From Pseudomonas sp. MF4836 (GTDB taxonomy: Bacteria > Pseudomonadota > Gammaproteobacteria > Pseudomonadales > Pseudomonadaceae), in the NCBI RefSeq assembly GCF_002018875.1, contig NZ_MVOL01000002.1, forward strand, positions 372,001 to 436,000: a stretch of 64,000 nt of DNA. The letters run 5' to 3'. The notes below the pieces were generated by a model. That model was given only the letters and a program-made list of their open reading frames with translations. It was not told the origin of the DNA and did no database searches. Every line of letters starts with the position of its first letter. Positions within the stretch are counted from its first letter, which is position 1. A program made the position numbers and the translations under genes. Positions 10,495 through 20,761 of this stretch are shown one piece after another.

Positions 10495-10623
10495 CCGCTC
10501 CTGATTCACTCGGCCCCGAGTGCAACCTGCTGGCAGCGGCTACAAATGTAGCCGCTACCGAGGAACGAGGCTGCGCTGTCCATCCCTGACACACCCGCTC
10601 ACCTGCTAGGCCATTGCGGCTAC
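10491..10623. repeat. Two adjacent REP-like palindromes between convergent genes
   Basis: GTAGCCGCT at 10491-10499 pairs with AGCGGCTAC at 10535-10543. A second unit has GTAGCCGC at 10548-10555 and GCGGCTAC at 10616-10623. Together they fill the whole gap between the ATPase gene and the chemoreceptor gene. The first arm overlaps the ATPase stop codon. Confidence 0.65.
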
Positions 10624-10626
10624 CGG

Positions 10627-12543
10627 TCAGACCCGAAAGCGCCCCACCAGGCTTTGCAGGTGGATGCCCAGGCGCGCCAGTTCGGCGCTGGAGGCGGCGG
10701 TTTCTTCGCTGGCGGCGGAGGTCTGCTCGGAAACGTCACGCACGTTCAGCACGCTGCGGTTGATCTCTTCGGCCACGGCGCTTTGCTGCTCGGCGGCGGT
10801 GGCGATCTGTTGGTTCATGGCCTGGATCGCCGACACCGTACGGGTGATGTTCTCCAGGGCTCCGCCGGCACGCCGGGTCAGCTCGACGCTGCTTTCGGTC
10901 AGGCCACGGCTGTTGTCCATGATGGTTGCCACCTGCTGAGTGCCGCTTTGCAGGCCGACGATAAGCTCCTCGATCTCCTCGGTGGACTTCTGTGTGCGCT
11001 GGGCCAGGCTGCGCACCTCGTCGGCCACCACCGCAAAACCACGGCCGGCTTCCCCGGCACGAGCGGCTTCGATGGCGGCATTGAGCGCCAGCAGATTGGT
11101 CTGCTGGGCCACGGACTTGATCACATCCAGCACGCTGCCGATCTTGTCGCTCTCGTGCTTGAGGTGGCTCATGGCGTCAGTGGAGTTGCCGACCTCGGTC
11201 GCCAGGCGCTCGATCTGGGCGATGGCTTCGCTGACCACCCGATCACCCTCGCGGGCCTGCTGATCGGCAGCCACAGCGGCCTCGGAGGCCTCCTCGGCGT
11301 TACGCGCGACCTCTTGCACGGTAGCCGCCATCTCATTCATGGCGGTGGCGACCTGGTCGGTCTCGACTTTCTGGTTATTGACCCCGGCGCTGGTCTGCTC
11401 GGTGACGGCCGACAGCTGCTCGGCGGCGCTGGCGATCTGGGTCACGCCATCGCCGATGCCGCCGATCAGCTCGCGCAGGCTCAGAGTCATGCGCTGCATA
11501 GCGCCTTGTAGCTGGCCCAGCTCATCACGGCGCTCGACGTTGAGGTTCTGGCTCAGATCCCCCGAGGCGACCCGCTCGGCAGCTTTCAGCGCCTGTTGCA
11601 GGGGAATGACGATCTGCCGGGTGATGCTCCACGCGGCGATCAGGCCAAAGAGCAGGGCCAGTGCGGTGACGATGATCAGCGTGTTCCGGGCCTGGGCCGC
11701 GTCGCTGTCGCGCTTGAGGGTCTGGGCGCTGGTGAGCTGCTTGCTCAGGTCCATCAGGCGCGTGCCTTGATCGGCCATGCGTTTGAGCGCTGCGGCACTG
11801 GCCACTTGCGAGTCACGGAACTCGCTGACGGCGGCGCGATAGCCTTTGAGGGAGTCGGTGGCCTGTTGCAGGTTGGCGATATGTTGCTCCGGCAATCGGC
11901 TCGGCAGGCTGGCCAGGTTGCTCAGGGCGTTGTCGATGGCGTCCAGGGCCGGCTGCTCGGCATCGGCCTTGCCGCTGTAGGTGTAGCCACGCACCTGGAA
12001 GCGCGCCTGCTGGATCAGCTTGGAAAGATCGATGACGCTGTTGAACTGGGCGACGCTGTCGCCCTGCAGCAGGGATTTCTCGACCTCGGCAACCCGGGCC
12101 ACGGCGTTGTCCGCGGTGGCCCCGAGTTTGCCGCGGGCGGCCTCACGGCTGTCGGTGGCACGGGTCATGTCGCTGAAAGCGGCCTTGTACTCGCCGACCG
12201 CTGCCAGCTGTTGGTCAATCAGGGTCAGGCTGTCGGATTGCTCCAGCATGCCGCGTGCGGTCTGCAAGCCGCTGTCGAGCTGCTTGAGCAGGTCGCTGAC
12301 CGCCCCCGGGCCTTGTTCGCCGCGGCGCATTTCGTAATCCAGGCGCGCGGCACGCAGGTCCTTGGTCAATTCGTTGAGGCTGGAGATGTAGCCGAGCTTG
12401 TCGCCACGCTCGATCACGCTGCCCAGGCCCATCCAGCCGGTGGCGGTGATCAGCAGGGTCAGGAGCAGCACCAGGCCGAAGCCAAAGCCCAGTTTTTTAT
12501 TGACGCTTACATTCCCCAGGGTTTGGGCGAGCCAGCGGTACAT
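10627..12543 (-). CDS. Methyl-accepting chemotaxis protein with HBM-type sensor domain
   Basis: 638-aa inner-membrane chemoreceptor. Helix 1 is at about 17-40. A long, entirely helical periplasmic segment (about 41-286) includes [11 protein letters not shown] near 181-191. Helix 2 is at 287-308, then HAMP, then the signalling hairpin whose tip reads [20 protein letters not shown]. The length and helical make-up of the sensor fit the helical bimodular (HBM) class, as in McpS of P. putida and the alpha-ketoglutarate receptor McpK of P. aeruginosa, whose gene (recalled as PA5072) occupies the same position. Ligand by analogy only. The C-terminus has no CheR-tethering pentapeptide. A GGGAG lies 8 bases before the ATG. 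Confidence 0.9.
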   Translation of the reverse strand: MYRWLAQTLGNVSVNKKLGFGFGLVLLLTLLITATGWMGLGSVIERGDKLGYISSLNELTKDLRAARLDYEMRRGEQGPGAVSDLLKQLDSGLQTARGMLEQSDSLTLIDQQLAAVGEYKAAFSDMTRATDSREAARGKLGATADNAVARVAEVEKSLLQGDSVAQFNSVIDLSKLIQQARFQVRGYTYSGKADAEQPALDAIDNALSNLASLPSRLPEQHIANLQQATDSLKGYRAAVSEFRDSQVASAAALKRMADQGTRLMDLSKQLTSAQTLKRDSDAAQARNTLIIVTALALLFGLIAAWSITRQIVIPLQQALKAAERVASGDLSQNLNVERRDELGQLQGAMQRMTLSLRELIGGIGDGVTQIASAAEQLSAVTEQTSAGVNNQKVETDQVATAMNEMAATVQEVARNAEEASEAAVAADQQAREGDRVVSEAIAQIERLATEVGNSTDAMSHLKHESDKIGSVLDVIKSVAQQTNLLALNAAIEAARAGEAGRGFAVVADEVRSLAQRTQKSTEEIEELIVGLQSGTQQVATIMDNSRGLTESSVELTRRAGGALENITRTVSAIQAMNQQIATAAEQQSAVAEEINRSVLNVRDVSEQTSAASEETAASSAELARLGIHLQSLVGRFRV

Positions 12544-12688
12544 GGTGTGAACTCCCTTTTTTGCCGATTGGGTTTATCCATACGCTATCGGCGGGCACGG
12601 GCGTTCCTGTAGGCAACGGCCTGCCGACAATGGCGCAATAGAGGGGGTAGCGCTGGATGCAAGGCGCCGGCGAGCACCTGCTCGAGCC

Positions 12689-13396
12689 TCAGAACAAGCG
12701 GGCGAGCAGGGCGGTGACGGCGGTTTCGACGCGCAGGATGCGTTCGCCGAGCTGTACCGGCTGCAGGCCGGCCTTGCCCAGCAAGTCGATTTCGTAGGGG
12801 ATCCAGCCGCCTTCGGGGCCGATGGCCAGGGTCACCGGCTCGTCCAGCCCGCGTGGGCAGGCCGGGTAGGGGCCCGGGTGGCCGACCAGGCCTCGCGTGC
12901 CTTCAACCAGGCCAGGCAGGCGGTCTTCGACAAAGGGCTTGAAGCGTTTTTCGATCAGCACCTGCGGCAGCACAGTGTCCCGGGCCTGTTCAAGGCCGAG
13001 AATCAGCTGTTCGCGAATGGCCGCAGGTTCGAGGAAGGGGGTTTGCCAGAAGCTCTTTTCGACCCGGTAGCTGTTGACCAGGATCAGCCGTGGCACGCCC
13101 ATGGCGGAAACGGTCTGCAGCACCCGACGCAGCATCTTCGGCCGGGGCAGGGCCAGCACCAGGGTCAGCGGCAGCTTGGCGGGTGGCGACAGGTCGAGGT
13201 TGACCCGCAGTTCGGCCTCATGGGCCTCCAGGCGCAGCAGTTCGGCCGAACCCATCGCGCCGTCGATGCGCCCGACCCGCAGGCTGTCACCGACCGCGGC
13301 GCGATGCACTTCCTGCATGTGGGTCAGGCGCCGGTCACGCAGGATCACGCGGTCCGGCGCGATGAAATCGGCCTCTTCGAGGAGCAGCAGGTTCAC
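12689..13396 (-). CDS. rsmE: 16S rRNA (uracil-1498-N3)-methyltransferase
   Basis: RsmE methylates U1498 of 16S rRNA in the assembled 30S subunit. The 235-aa protein has an N-terminal PUA-like part and a C-terminal SPOUT domain. Visible motifs are [27 protein letters not shown], and the SAM-knot signatures LAIGPEGGW and [11 protein letters not shown]. Its ATG overlaps the tatC stop by four bases, so it is the last gene of the ubiE...tatABC-rsmE run. Confidence 0.95.
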   Translation of the reverse strand: MNLLLLEEADFIAPDRVILRDRRLTHMQEVHRAAVGDSLRVGRIDGAMGSAELLRLEAHEAELRVNLDLSPPAKLPLTLVLALPRPKMLRRVLQTVSAMGVPRLILVNSYRVEKSFWQTPFLEPAAIREQLILGLEQARDTVLPQVLIEKRFKPFVEDRLPGLVEGTRGLVGHPGPYPACPRGLDEPVTLAIGPEGGWIPYEIDLLGKAGLQPVQLGERILRVETAVTALLARLF

Positions 13397-14187
13397 GCCT
13401 GGGTCGCTGGCGGCTGGTCGTTGTGATCGTCGGCCGGTTGATCGTCCACGTGGTCGCCACGCTTGCTGATCAGGCTGCCGAACAGGATGCCGATTTCAAA
13501 CAGCAGCCACATGGGAACGGCCAGCAGCGTCTGCGAGAAAATGTCCGGCGGCGTGAGGATCATGCCGACTACGAAGCAGCCGATGATCACGTACGGGCGG
13601 ATCTTCTTCAGGTATTTGACGTCGACCACGCCGATCCAGACCAGCAGCACCACGGCCACCGGGATCTCGAAGGCCACGCCAAAGGCGAAGAACAGGGTCA
13701 TCACGAAATCGAGGTAGCTGGTGATGTCGGTCATCATTTCGACGCCGGCCGGAGTGGCGGCGGCAAAGAACTTGAAGATCAGCGGGAACACCAGGAAGTA
13801 GGCGAAGGCCATGCCGGTGTAGAACAGCATGATGCTCGACACCAGCAGCGGCACGGCGATGCGTTTTTCATGCTTGTACAGGCCCGGTGCGATAAAGCCC
13901 CAGATCTGATGCAGGATCACCGGGATCGCCAGAAACAGCGAGACCATCATGGTCAGCTTCAGCGGCGTCAGGAACGGCGAGGACACATCGGTGGCGATCA
14001 TCGTCGCGCCCACCGGCAGGTACTGGCGCAGCGGCGTGGAGACGAAGGTGTAGATCTGCTGGGTGAAGGCGAACAGCCCGGCAAAGATCAGGAAGATCGC
14101 CGCGACGCAGCGCAACAGGCGGGTGCGCAACTCGGTGAGGTGCGACACCAGCGGCATGTGTTGGTCGTTTTCCGGAATATCGCTCAT
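13393..14187 (-). CDS. tatC: Sec-independent protein translocase TatC
   Basis: Polytopic core of the twin-arginine translocon that, with TatB, recognises RR signal peptides. The 264-aa product has the cytosolic [11 protein letters not shown] start, six hydrophobic helices and the periplasmic [16 protein letters not shown] segment typical of TatC. Its ATG overlaps the tatB stop by four bases and its own stop overlaps rsmE. The C-terminal tail is polar and Asp-rich ([14 protein letters not shown]). Confidence 0.97.
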   Translation of the reverse strand: MSDIPENDQHMPLVSHLTELRTRLLRCVAAIFLIFAGLFAFTQQIYTFVSTPLRQYLPVGATMIATDVSSPFLTPLKLTMMVSLFLAIPVILHQIWGFIAPGLYKHEKRIAVPLLVSSIMLFYTGMAFAYFLVFPLIFKFFAAATPAGVEMMTDITSYLDFVMTLFFAFGVAFEIPVAVVLLVWIGVVDVKYLKKIRPYVIIGCFVVGMILTPPDIFSQTLLAVPMWLLFEIGILFGSLISKRGDHVDDQPADDHNDQPPATQA

Positions 14188-14621
14188 GGGGCTCGCGGCG
14201 GCAAAGTAGGGTCATGGGGCGCGGGCGTGGCTGGAGCCGCCGCGGCAGGTGCAGGTTCAGTCAGCGTCTGGGGCGTGGCCGGCTCGACGGGGCCGGTCGG
14301 TGCTGGCGCCGGGGCGCTGGCCACTGGCGGAGCGGGTTGTTCAGCCACCGCTGGCGGCGGGGTGGCTTCCAGCTGGGTCGGTGCCAGGATCTTCCGCGCT
14401 TCCTGCTCCAACGACAGAATGTGTTCGTTGTGCAGTTGCCGGCGAATCTCGTCGGCACCGATTTCCCGTTCAACTTCCTGTTTAATCGCGTTGAAGCTGC
14501 GCTTCAGGCGCCCGACCCAGAGACCGGCGGTCCGCGCAGCACCCGGCAGGCGCTCCGGGCCCAGGACCAGCAGGGCCACGAGGCCGACGAGCAGCAGTTC
14601 AGAGAAGCTGATACCAAACAT
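14184..14621 (-). CDS. tatB: Sec-independent protein translocase TatB
   Basis: 145-aa partner of TatC in substrate binding. It shows the N-terminal membrane helix [20 protein letters not shown], the GPERLPG hinge and an amphipathic helix. A Pro/Ala-rich low-complexity tail fills about the last 55 residues. It starts 10 bases after tatA and overlaps tatC by four bases. Confidence 0.96.
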   Translation of the reverse strand: MFGISFSELLLVGLVALLVLGPERLPGAARTAGLWVGRLKRSFNAIKQEVEREIGADEIRRQLHNEHILSLEQEARKILAPTQLEATPPPAVAEQPAPPVASAPAPAPTGPVEPATPQTLTEPAPAAAAPATPAPHDPTLPPRAP

Positions 14622-14631
14622 TAGTCAGTGC

Positions 14632-14913
14632 TCACGAGTCTTTGCGGGTCGGCTCTTCGACTTTTTGGGCCTGCACGTCAATGGTGTGCGGTTGGCTCAG
14701 CGGCGCGGTGGTGTGTGGTTGCACCGGTGGCACGGGCTGCGCGGTCGGCGGTACCACAGGCTCGGCAGGCTTTTCATCGTCGTTCATGGCCTTGCGAAAG
14801 CCCTTGATCGATTCGCCGACGTCAGTACCCAGGTTCTTCAGTTTCTTGGTGCCGAATACCAGTACCACGACAACCAGGATGACGATCCAGTGTTTCCAGT
14901 CAAAAATGCCCAT
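14632..14913 (-). CDS. tatA: Sec-independent protein translocase TatA
   Basis: 93-aa pore-forming Tat component. It has an N-terminal helix ([14 protein letters not shown]), the conserved [18 protein letters not shown] amphipathic helix and a Pro/Thr-rich tail. It lies 27 bases downstream of hisE and 10 bases upstream of tatB. Confidence 0.96.
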   Translation of the reverse strand: MGIFDWKHWIVILVVVVLVFGTKKLKNLGTDVGESIKGFRKAMNDDEKPAEPVVPPTAQPVPPVQPHTTAPLSQPHTIDVQAQKVEEPTRKDS

Positions 14914-14940
14914 GCTGCGTTTTCCTCTCTAAAGTGTGGT

Positions 14941-15273
14941 TCAGGCGGATGGGCGCGAGGCCTTCTCGGCGTGCCCGGACAAACCGAAGCGACGATCCAG
15001 CTCATCGAGAACGGCCTGCGGATGCTGCCCCAGTTGGGCGAGCATGACCATACTGTGAAACCACAAATCGGCGGTTTCGTAGATCACATCGCTGCAGTCG
15101 CCACTGATGGCGGCGTCCTTGGCGGCGAGGATGGTTTCGACCGACTCTTCGCCCACTTTCTCCAGAATCTTGTTCAGACCCTTGTGGTACAGGCTGGCGA
15201 CATAGGAACTGTCGGCCGCGGCCCCTTTGCGCTCTTCCAGCACCTGTGCCAGACGGTTCAGGGTGTCATTCAT
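14941..15273 (-). CDS. hisE: Phosphoribosyl-ATP diphosphatase
   Basis: HisE hydrolyses PR-ATP to PR-AMP, the second step of histidine biosynthesis, in the cytosol. The chosen start ([14 protein letters not shown]) gives 110 aa, the family's usual length; the frame is open upstream to 15336 into the hisI end. The all-alpha NTP-pyrophosphohydrolase signature [19 protein letters not shown] and [12 protein letters not shown] supply the metal-binding acids. It starts two bases after the hisI stop. In enterobacteria HisI and HisE are fused; here they are separate genes. Confidence 0.96.
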   Translation of the reverse strand: MNDTLNRLAQVLEERKGAAADSSYVASLYHKGLNKILEKVGEESVETILAAKDAAISGDCSDVIYETADLWFHSMVMLAQLGQHPQAVLDELDRRFGLSGHAEKASRPSA

Positions 15274-15275
15274 GT

Positions 15276-15668
15276 TCAGTGTCCTGCCGAATAAATCGCA
15301 TGCGGGTCTTTGAGGACCGGTTCGACGGTCTTCCACTCGCCGTTCTCGTGAACGCGGTAGAAGCAGCTATGGCGGCCGGTGTGACAGGCGATGTCGCCGA
15401 CTTGCTCGACCATCAGGATGATCACGTCGGCGTCGCAGTCCAGGCGCATTTCGTGGAGCTTCTGCACGTGCCCGGACTCTTCGCCCTTGCGCCACAGTTT
15501 GCCGCGCGAACGTGACCAGTAAATGGCACGGTTCTCGGCGGCGGTCAGGCCCAGGGCCTCGCGGTTCATCCAGGCCATCATCAGCACGCGCCCGGTCTTG
15601 TGATCCTGGGCGATGGCCGGCACCAGGCCGTCAGCGTCCCATTTGATCTCGTCCAGCCAATCTTTCAT
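15276..15668 (-). CDS. hisI: Phosphoribosyl-AMP cyclohydrolase
   Basis: HisI opens the adenine ring of PR-AMP in histidine biosynthesis. The 130-aa protein has the motifs [27 protein letters not shown], the Mg-binding DCDADVI and the zinc ligands in [11 protein letters not shown]. It precedes hisE with a two-base gap and follows ubiB after about 80 bases. Confidence 0.97.
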   Translation of the reverse strand: MKDWLDEIKWDADGLVPAIAQDHKTGRVLMMAWMNREALGLTAAENRAIYWSRSRGKLWRKGEESGHVQKLHEMRLDCDADVIILMVEQVGDIACHTGRHSCFYRVHENGEWKTVEPVLKDPHAIYSAGH

Positions 15669-15748
15669 CTTCGACTCCGACTACCAGGTTCAACCCGATG
15701 GTTGCGCCTCGGCGATTTGAACAGTTTGCCAGCCGACTGCGTCACTGG

Positions 15749-17353
15749 CTATCGGCGAACGACCAGATACAGGCCGACCGCAATCATGATTCCCGCCGGC
15801 CAGTGCCCCAGTTCGTGCAACGGGCCACCGACTGCCAGGATCGCGCCGCCGGCCAGATGGGCGCAGCCCAGCAGGCGCAGGAACCAGTCGTCCTTGCGCT
15901 GATGCCAGGGCGGCGGCGGGTCCTTGGCGTGGGGTTGGGACATGCGTTCGAGCAGGTCGCGGGTCATGTTGGCCAGGTGCGGCAGTTGTTCGACCTGGCT
16001 GTGGAGGTTGCCCAGCAGGGTTTTCGGGCTGACCCGCTCGCGCATCCAGCGTTCGAGGAAAGGCTGCGCGGTGTTCCACAGGTCCAGGTCCGGGTACAGC
16101 TGGCGGCCCAGGCCCTCGATGTTGAGCAGGGTCTTTTGCAGCAGCACCAGTTGCGGCTGGACTTCCATATTGAAGCGCCGCGCCGTCTGGAACAGGCGCA
16201 TCAGCACCTGGCCGAAGGAAATATCCTTTAACGGTTTTTCGAAGATCGGCTCGCACACGGTGCGGATCGCCGCTTCGAATTCGTTGAGTTTGGTTTCCGC
16301 CGGCACCCAGCCGGAGTCAATGTGCAACTGGGCCACGCGGCGGTAGTCGCGCTTGAAAAAGGCGAACAGGTTGCGCGCCAGGTAGTCCTGGTCCTCGGGC
16401 GTCAGGCTGCCGACGATGCCGCAGTCGATCGCTATGTATTGCGGGCTCCACGGGTTGACGGTGCTGACGAAAATGTTGCCCGGGTGCATGTCGGCGTGGA
16501 AGAAGCTGTCGCGGAACACCTGGGTGAAGAAAATCTCCACACCGCGCTCGGCAAGCATCTTCATGTCGGTGCGCTGGTCGGCCAGGGTCGCGAGGTCGGT
16601 GACCTGGATCCCGTAGATACGCTCCATCACCAGCACTTTGGGGCGGCACCAGTCCCAGTAGACCTGGGGTACATACAGCAGCGACGAGCCCTCGAAGTTG
16701 CGCTTGAGCTGGCTGGCGTTGGCCGCCTCGCGCAGCAGGTCGAGTTCGTCGTAGATGGTTTTTTCGTAGTCGCTGACCACGTCCACCGGGTGCAGCAGGC
16801 GTGCGTCGGCCGAGAGTTTTTCCGCAGTGCGGGCCAGGATGAACAGCCACGCCAGGTCCTGGGCGATGATCGGCTTGAGGCCCGGGCGGATGACCTTGAC
16901 CACCACCTCTTCACCACTTTTGAGCTGCGCGGCGTGCACCTGCGCCACCGAAGCCGAGGCCAGGGGCTCGATATCAAAGCGACTGAAGACGTCGCTGATC
17001 TTCTTGCCCAACTGCTGCTCGATCAGCGCCACGGCCTTTTGCGAGTCGAACGGCGGCACGCGGTCCTGCAGGCGCATCAGTTCATCGGCGATGTCTTCGG
17101 GGAGCAGGTCGCGGCGGGTGGAGAGAATCTGCCCGAACTTGATAAAGATCGGCCCCAGGTCCTGCAGTGCCAGGCGCAAGCGCGCACCCCGGCTCAGCTC
17201 CAGCGGTTTGCGCGGCAGCCAGCGCCAGGGCAGGGCGTAGCGCAGGGCCAGGAGAAACCAGGGCAGGGGCAGGGCAAACAGCAAGTCATCGAGGCGGTAA
17301 CGAATCACGACGCGCTGGATGCGCAACAAACGGCGGACGGCGAGCAGCTTCAT
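15749..17353 (-). CDS. ubiB: Ubiquinone biosynthesis regulatory ATPase/kinase-like UbiB
   Basis: 534-aa member of the ADCK/ABC1 atypical kinase family needed for ubiquinone synthesis. It has the family-specific KFGQ motif (72-75) within [14 protein letters not shown], the Ala-rich nucleotide loop [20 protein letters not shown] and the metal-binding DCG. Two C-terminal membrane helices end the protein ([13 protein letters not shown] and [13 protein letters not shown]). Its start overlaps the ubiJ stop by four bases, so ubiE-ubiJ-ubiB are coupled. Confidence 0.96.
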   Translation of the reverse strand: MKLLAVRRLLRIQRVVIRYRLDDLLFALPLPWFLLALRYALPWRWLPRKPLELSRGARLRLALQDLGPIFIKFGQILSTRRDLLPEDIADELMRLQDRVPPFDSQKAVALIEQQLGKKISDVFSRFDIEPLASASVAQVHAAQLKSGEEVVVKVIRPGLKPIIAQDLAWLFILARTAEKLSADARLLHPVDVVSDYEKTIYDELDLLREAANASQLKRNFEGSSLLYVPQVYWDWCRPKVLVMERIYGIQVTDLATLADQRTDMKMLAERGVEIFFTQVFRDSFFHADMHPGNIFVSTVNPWSPQYIAIDCGIVGSLTPEDQDYLARNLFAFFKRDYRRVAQLHIDSGWVPAETKLNEFEAAIRTVCEPIFEKPLKDISFGQVLMRLFQTARRFNMEVQPQLVLLQKTLLNIEGLGRQLYPDLDLWNTAQPFLERWMRERVSPKTLLGNLHSQVEQLPHLANMTRDLLERMSQPHAKDPPPPWHQRKDDWFLRLLGCAHLAGGAILAVGGPLHELGHWPAGIMIAVGLYLVVRR

Positions 17354-17973
17354 GCGTTATCGCTTGGATCAAGGGATCGGGAAAGGCGCTCGAAGCGCGC
17401 CTCAAGACGTTCCAGGTCGAGTTTGATCTGGTCCAGCTCGCTAAACCGGGCTTCGGCTTCGCGCTGGCCTACCAGGGTGCGTGATTCTTCGGCCAGGTAT
17501 TCACCCAGGTTCTGATTGAGGCTGGCGAACCCTTGCTGATACCAGCGGGCCCGGCTGCGCACATGGCCGCTGAACAGCGAGGTGGTGACCGGGCCAAGCC
17601 AGCGCGACAGCTCGTATTCCCAGTCCAGGTCGAGGTCCTGGAGGATCGCCGCCAGTTCCAGGAGCACGCCGCTGTCGCCTTCCAGCTCGACCTCGGGACC
17701 ATGCAGGATTGTGGTCTTGTCTTTGCTCAGGGCCAGCTTTAGCAGGCTTGAGGCCGGGGCCCGCAAGGTGCAGTCGGCATCGGTGGCCCAGTGCGCGGCC
17801 AGCATCAGGCCTTCATCGCTGGGCAGGATAAACAGCTGCAACGCCGGGTTGCGGCAGTCGACCGCGATCACCTTGCCGCTCAGTTGTTGCAGACGCGGCA
17901 GGGCCGTGCTGTCGAGGCGCAGCACGCGATTGACGCCGAGTTCGACGCTGGCGAGCAGGCCGCTGAGCAACAT
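17350..17973 (-). CDS. ubiJ: Ubiquinone biosynthesis accessory factor UbiJ (SCP2 domain)
   Basis: 207-aa lipid-binding accessory factor of the soluble Ubi complex. The N-terminal half matches the SCP2 sterol-carrier-like fold. The C-terminal part is an Arg/Glu-rich likely coiled coil ([20 protein letters not shown]). Its ATG overlaps the ubiE stop by one base (TGATG) and its end overlaps ubiB. The call rests largely on its fixed position between ubiE and ubiB plus the fold-like features. Confidence 0.92.
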   Translation of the reverse strand: MLLSGLLASVELGVNRVLRLDSTALPRLQQLSGKVIAVDCRNPALQLFILPSDEGLMLAAHWATDADCTLRAPASSLLKLALSKDKTTILHGPEVELEGDSGVLLELAAILQDLDLDWEYELSRWLGPVTTSLFSGHVRSRARWYQQGFASLNQNLGEYLAEESRTLVGQREAEARFSELDQIKLDLERLEARFERLSRSLDPSDNA

Positions 17974-18743
17974 CAGGGCTTGATGCCGCGATGCAGGGCG
18001 ACGATGCCCGCGGTCATGTTGTGGTAGGTCACGCGGTCGAAACCGGCCTCGACCATCATCGATTTCAGGGTTTCCTGATTCGGGTGCATGCGGATCGATT
18101 CGGCCAGGTAACGGTAGCTTTCCGAGTCATTGGTGATCAGCTTGCCCATCAACGGCATGAAGGCGAACGAATACGCGTCATAGGCCTTGGACATCAGCGC
18201 GTTGGTCGGCTTGGAGAACTCCAGCACCAGCAGGCGGCCACCGGGCTTGAGTACGCGCAGCATCGAGCGCAGGGCGTCTTCCTTGTGGGTGACGTTGCGC
18301 AGGCCGAAGGCGATGGTCACGCAGTCGAAATGGTTGTCCGGGAACGGCAGTTTTTCTGCATCGGCCTGGACAAATTCGACATTGCCGGCCACACCGAGGT
18401 CCAGCAGACGGTCGCGACCGACCTTGAGCATGGATGCGTTGATATCAGCCAGTACTACCTGGCCGGTCGGGCCAACCAGGTGCGAGAACTTCTTGGTCAG
18501 GTCGCCAGTGCCACCGGCGATGTCCAATACGCGGTTGCCGCTGCGTACGCCCGACAGCTCGATGGCAAAGCGCTTCCACAAACGGTGCATCCCGCCCGAC
18601 AGCAGGTCGTTCATCAGGTCGTACTTGGCGGCTACCGAGTGGAACACCTCAGCGACTTTTTCCGCCTTTTGGCTTTCTGGAACGTTCTTGAAGCCGAAGT
18701 GTGTGGTGGGTTCGGCATCGCTGCCTTTGCGCTGATCAGTCAT
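17973..18743 (-). CDS. ubiE: Demethylmenaquinone/2-polyprenyl-benzoquinol C-methyltransferase
   Basis: SAM-dependent C-methyltransferase of ubiquinone synthesis (and menaquinone where present). The 256-aa protein from [12 protein letters not shown] contains [17 protein letters not shown], the UbiE signature [16 protein letters not shown], the SAM motif [12 protein letters not shown] and the second signature [17 protein letters not shown]. The frame is open upstream to 18806, but this start gives the standard N-terminus. It is the first gene of the minus-strand run and is divergent from the PHA-associated gene. Confidence 0.97.
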   Translation of the reverse strand: MTDQRKGSDAEPTTHFGFKNVPESQKAEKVAEVFHSVAAKYDLMNDLLSGGMHRLWKRFAIELSGVRSGNRVLDIAGGTGDLTKKFSHLVGPTGQVVLADINASMLKVGRDRLLDLGVAGNVEFVQADAEKLPFPDNHFDCVTIAFGLRNVTHKEDALRSMLRVLKPGGRLLVLEFSKPTNALMSKAYDAYSFAFMPLMGKLITNDSESYRYLAESIRMHPNQETLKSMMVEAGFDRVTYHNMTAGIVALHRGIKP

Positions 18744-18898
18744 ATCGCTGTCACCAAAAGAGAATGCGGGACATTCTAATCCCGGTGGCGGCCTTTGTCT
18801 TGGCAAGGCTGAATGTAAGATAGTGCGCCGCCGAGACGTTTTGACGCAGCCACGGTCAAGATGCTTCAGGCAAGTCCCGATAAATCAGGAGTTATTTA

Positions 18899-19174
18899 AT
18901 GGCCCGTATTACTGTTGAACGTGCCCATGGCCTGGGCAAGGAAGCAGCCCGTGAAAAGGCTGAGCAACTGGCGCAGAAACTGGCCGACCAATATGGCCTG
19001 GAACCCAAGTGGTCGGGCGACACCCTGAACCTCAAGCGTTCCGGAGTCAAAGGCACGGTGCACGTGGGCGAGGAGTTGATCCGGATTGATGTTGAACTGG
19101 GCCTGTTGATGTCCGCCATGAGCGGCACCATCAAGTCGGAAATCGAAAAGGCTATGGATAAAGCTCTGGCCTGA
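18899..19174 (+). CDS. Polyhydroxyalkanoic acid system family protein
   Basis: Small 91-aa cytosolic protein of the PHA_gran_rgn family, found beside PHA genes in pseudomonads. Visible features are an Ala/Lys-rich first helix (KEAAREKAEQLAQKLADQYG) and a compact beta part (WSGDTLNLKRSGVKGTVHV). AGGAG lies 8 bases before the ATG. It stands alone between ubiE (divergent) and phaI (same strand, 208-base gap). Its molecular role is not established; a role in granule handling is only suggested by position. Confidence 0.85.
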   Translation: MARITVERAHGLGKEAAREKAEQLAQKLADQYGLEPKWSGDTLNLKRSGVKGTVHVGEELIRIDVELGLLMSAMSGTIKSEIEKAMDKALA

Positions 19175-19270
19175 TTGTCTGTTACAGCAACTGGCTTGCC
19201 GGCCATCGCAGGCGTTGCAATGGCGCTGATTGAACACCACCGGTAAGCCAGCACCCCTATCAAGTTGCTT

Positions 19271-19288
19271 CACTGTTTTGTTGCAGTG
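19271..19288. promoter_or_regulatory. Inverted repeat in the phaI leader
   Basis: CACTG and CAGTG arms enclose an 8-base centre with TTTGTTG. The TTTGTTGC core is also found in the phaC1 upstream palindrome at 26113-26132. It could be a regulator site; weak evidence. Confidence 0.3.
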
Positions 19289-19308
19289 GTTAGGGTGCCG
19301 ATTCTAAT
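19289..19308. promoter_or_regulatory. Candidate PhaD operator upstream of phaI
   Basis: GTTAG...TTCTAAT over 20 bases has the arm order and spacing of the perfect palindrome upstream of phaC1 (26232-26251). Reading both in the direction of their genes, 13 of 20 positions are identical. It lies about 75 bases before the phaI start and overlaps a weak promoter-like pair (TTGCAG 19281-19286, 18-base spacer, TAATTT 19305-19310), a usual place for a TetR-family site. Assignment to PhaD is inference. Confidence 0.5.
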
Positions 19309-19382
19309 TTTTCTCACTACTTTGTGCTTCAGCCCCATTTTCTGTGGGCAGTTCCTCCAACCTTCTGCGCGTGAGGTGCACC

Positions 19383-19805
19383 ATGGCCAAAGTAATTCTG
19401 AAGAAAAAAGTTGATGTTTCGTCGACTGCTCTGAGTGAAGTCAAATCCTATGCCCGCAAGATCTGGCTGGCAGGCCTGGGTGCCTACGCCAAGGTCGGGC
19501 AGGAAGGCAGCGAGTACTTCCAGGAACTCATCAAGGAAGGTCAAGTTGTTGAAAAGAAGGGCAAAAAAGTTGTGACTGAACAACTTGATGCTGCCAACAG
19601 TCAAATCGACAACGTCAAGGGTGATGTCACCAGTCTCAAAGGCAAAGTTGAAGTGCAACTGGATAAAGTCGAAAAGGCTTTTGACACGCGCGTCGCAAGT
19701 GCCTTGAATCGCATCGGCATTCCGTCTAAACATGACGTTGAGACACTCTCTGCTAAGCTCGATGAGCTGACGGCATTGCTCGAACGTGTCGCGCGTAAAC
19801 ATTAA
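19383..19805 (+). CDS. phaI: Polyhydroxyalkanoate granule-associated phasin PhaI
   Basis: 140-aa phasin that coats mcl-PHA granules. The start at MAKVILKKKVDV has GAGG just upstream; the frame is open further to 19344. The phasin motif SYARKIWLAGLGAYAKVG (about residues 19-36) matches the one in phaF. Downstream is a long helical, coiled-coil-like region with a leucine-rich end (LDELTALLERV). It lies 10 bases upstream of phaF, so the two form an operon that converges on phaD. Confidence 0.95.
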   Translation: MAKVILKKKVDVSSTALSEVKSYARKIWLAGLGAYAKVGQEGSEYFQELIKEGQVVEKKGKKVVTEQLDAANSQIDNVKGDVTSLKGKVEVQLDKVEKAFDTRVASALNRIGIPSKHDVETLSAKLDELTALLERVARKH

Positions 19806-19815
19806 GGAGAACGGG

Positions 19816-20745
19816 ATGGCTGGTAAAAAGAATACTGAAAAAGAAGGCAGCTCGTGGATCGGGAAAGTCGAAGACTACTCCCGCAAAATCTGGCTTGCTG
19901 GTTTAGGCGTGTACTCGAAGATTGACACTGACGGCAGCAAACTCTTCGAGACCCTGGTCAAAGATGGCGAGAAAGCCGAGAAACTGACTAAAAGTGCGGT
20001 CGGCAAGAAAGTTGAATCCGCCAAGGATTCCGCCAGCTCTGCCAAGTCGCGTATCAGTGATGTCAAAGACCGTGCACTGGGCAAGTGGGACGAACTCGAA
20101 GGTGCGTTCGACAAGCGTCTGAACAGTGCCATCTCGCGCCTCGGCGTGCCAAGCCGCAATGAGGTCAAGGCCCTGCACAGCAAGGTCGATACCCTGACCA
20201 AGCAAATCGAAAAACTCACAGGTGCCAAGGTGGCTCCCGTTGCGGCTAAAACTGCAGCGGCCAAGCCGGCTGCCAAACCCGCCGCCAAGCCACTGGTCAA
20301 GGCTGCTGCTAAACCAGCTGCCAAGCCAGCTGCAAAACCTGCCGCCAAGACCGCAGCGGCTAAACCGGCAGCCAAACCTGCCGCCAAGACCGCCGCCGCG
20401 AAACCTGCCGCCAAACCCGCGGCCAAACCAGTAGCCGCCAAGCCGGCAGCCAAGCCAGCAGCTAAACCTGCTGCGAAGCCCGCCGCTAAAACAGCCGCCG
20501 CCAAACCGGCAGCTGCTGCCAAGCCTGCGGTCAAACCGGCAGCCAAGCCGGCCGCGGCGAAAAAGCCGGTAGCCAAGAAACCTGCTGCGGCCAAACCCGC
20601 CGCTCCAAAAGCAGCGGCGCCAAAGCCTGCTGTTGCAGCAAAACCTGCCGCCCCGGTCAGCCCAGCGAACTCCTCGTCGGCTCCGACCCCGGTTGCAACC
20701 CCGACTGCCGCGCCAACTCCAGTGACGCCAACCAGTCAAACCTGA
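19816..20745 (+). CDS. phaF: PHA granule-associated protein PhaF (phasin with histone-like tail)
   Basis: 309-aa protein that coats PHA granules through its N-terminal phasin domain and binds DNA through its tail, helping granule segregation at division. The phasin motif YSRKIWLAGLGVYSKID lies near 21-37. A helical region extends to about 137. Then some 140 residues consist of AAKPA-type repeats, as in histone H1, followed by a Pro/Thr-rich end. The start ATG has AAGGAG in the 3' end of phaI. Synonymous codons vary between repeats. The terminator at 20762-20795 follows. Confidence 0.96.
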   Translation: MAGKKNTEKEGSSWIGKVEDYSRKIWLAGLGVYSKIDTDGSKLFETLVKDGEKAEKLTKSAVGKKVESAKDSASSAKSRISDVKDRALGKWDELEGAFDKRLNSAISRLGVPSRNEVKALHSKVDTLTKQIEKLTGAKVAPVAAKTAAAKPAAKPAAKPLVKAAAKPAAKPAAKPAAKTAAAKPAAKPAAKTAAAKPAAKPAAKPVAAKPAAKPAAKPAAKPAAKTAAAKPAAAAKPAVKPAAKPAAAKKPVAKKPAAAKPAAPKAAAPKPAVAAKPAAPVSPANSSSAPTPVATPTAAPTPVTPTSQT

Positions 20746-20761
20746 TCTTTTCAGGTTTTGC

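Noticed and set aside
20230..20650. Repeat array in phaF considered as a CRISPR or tandem satellite
   Set aside because: The periodicity is codon-based (AAKP) with synonymous variation, there are no spacers, and it is in frame with PhaF.
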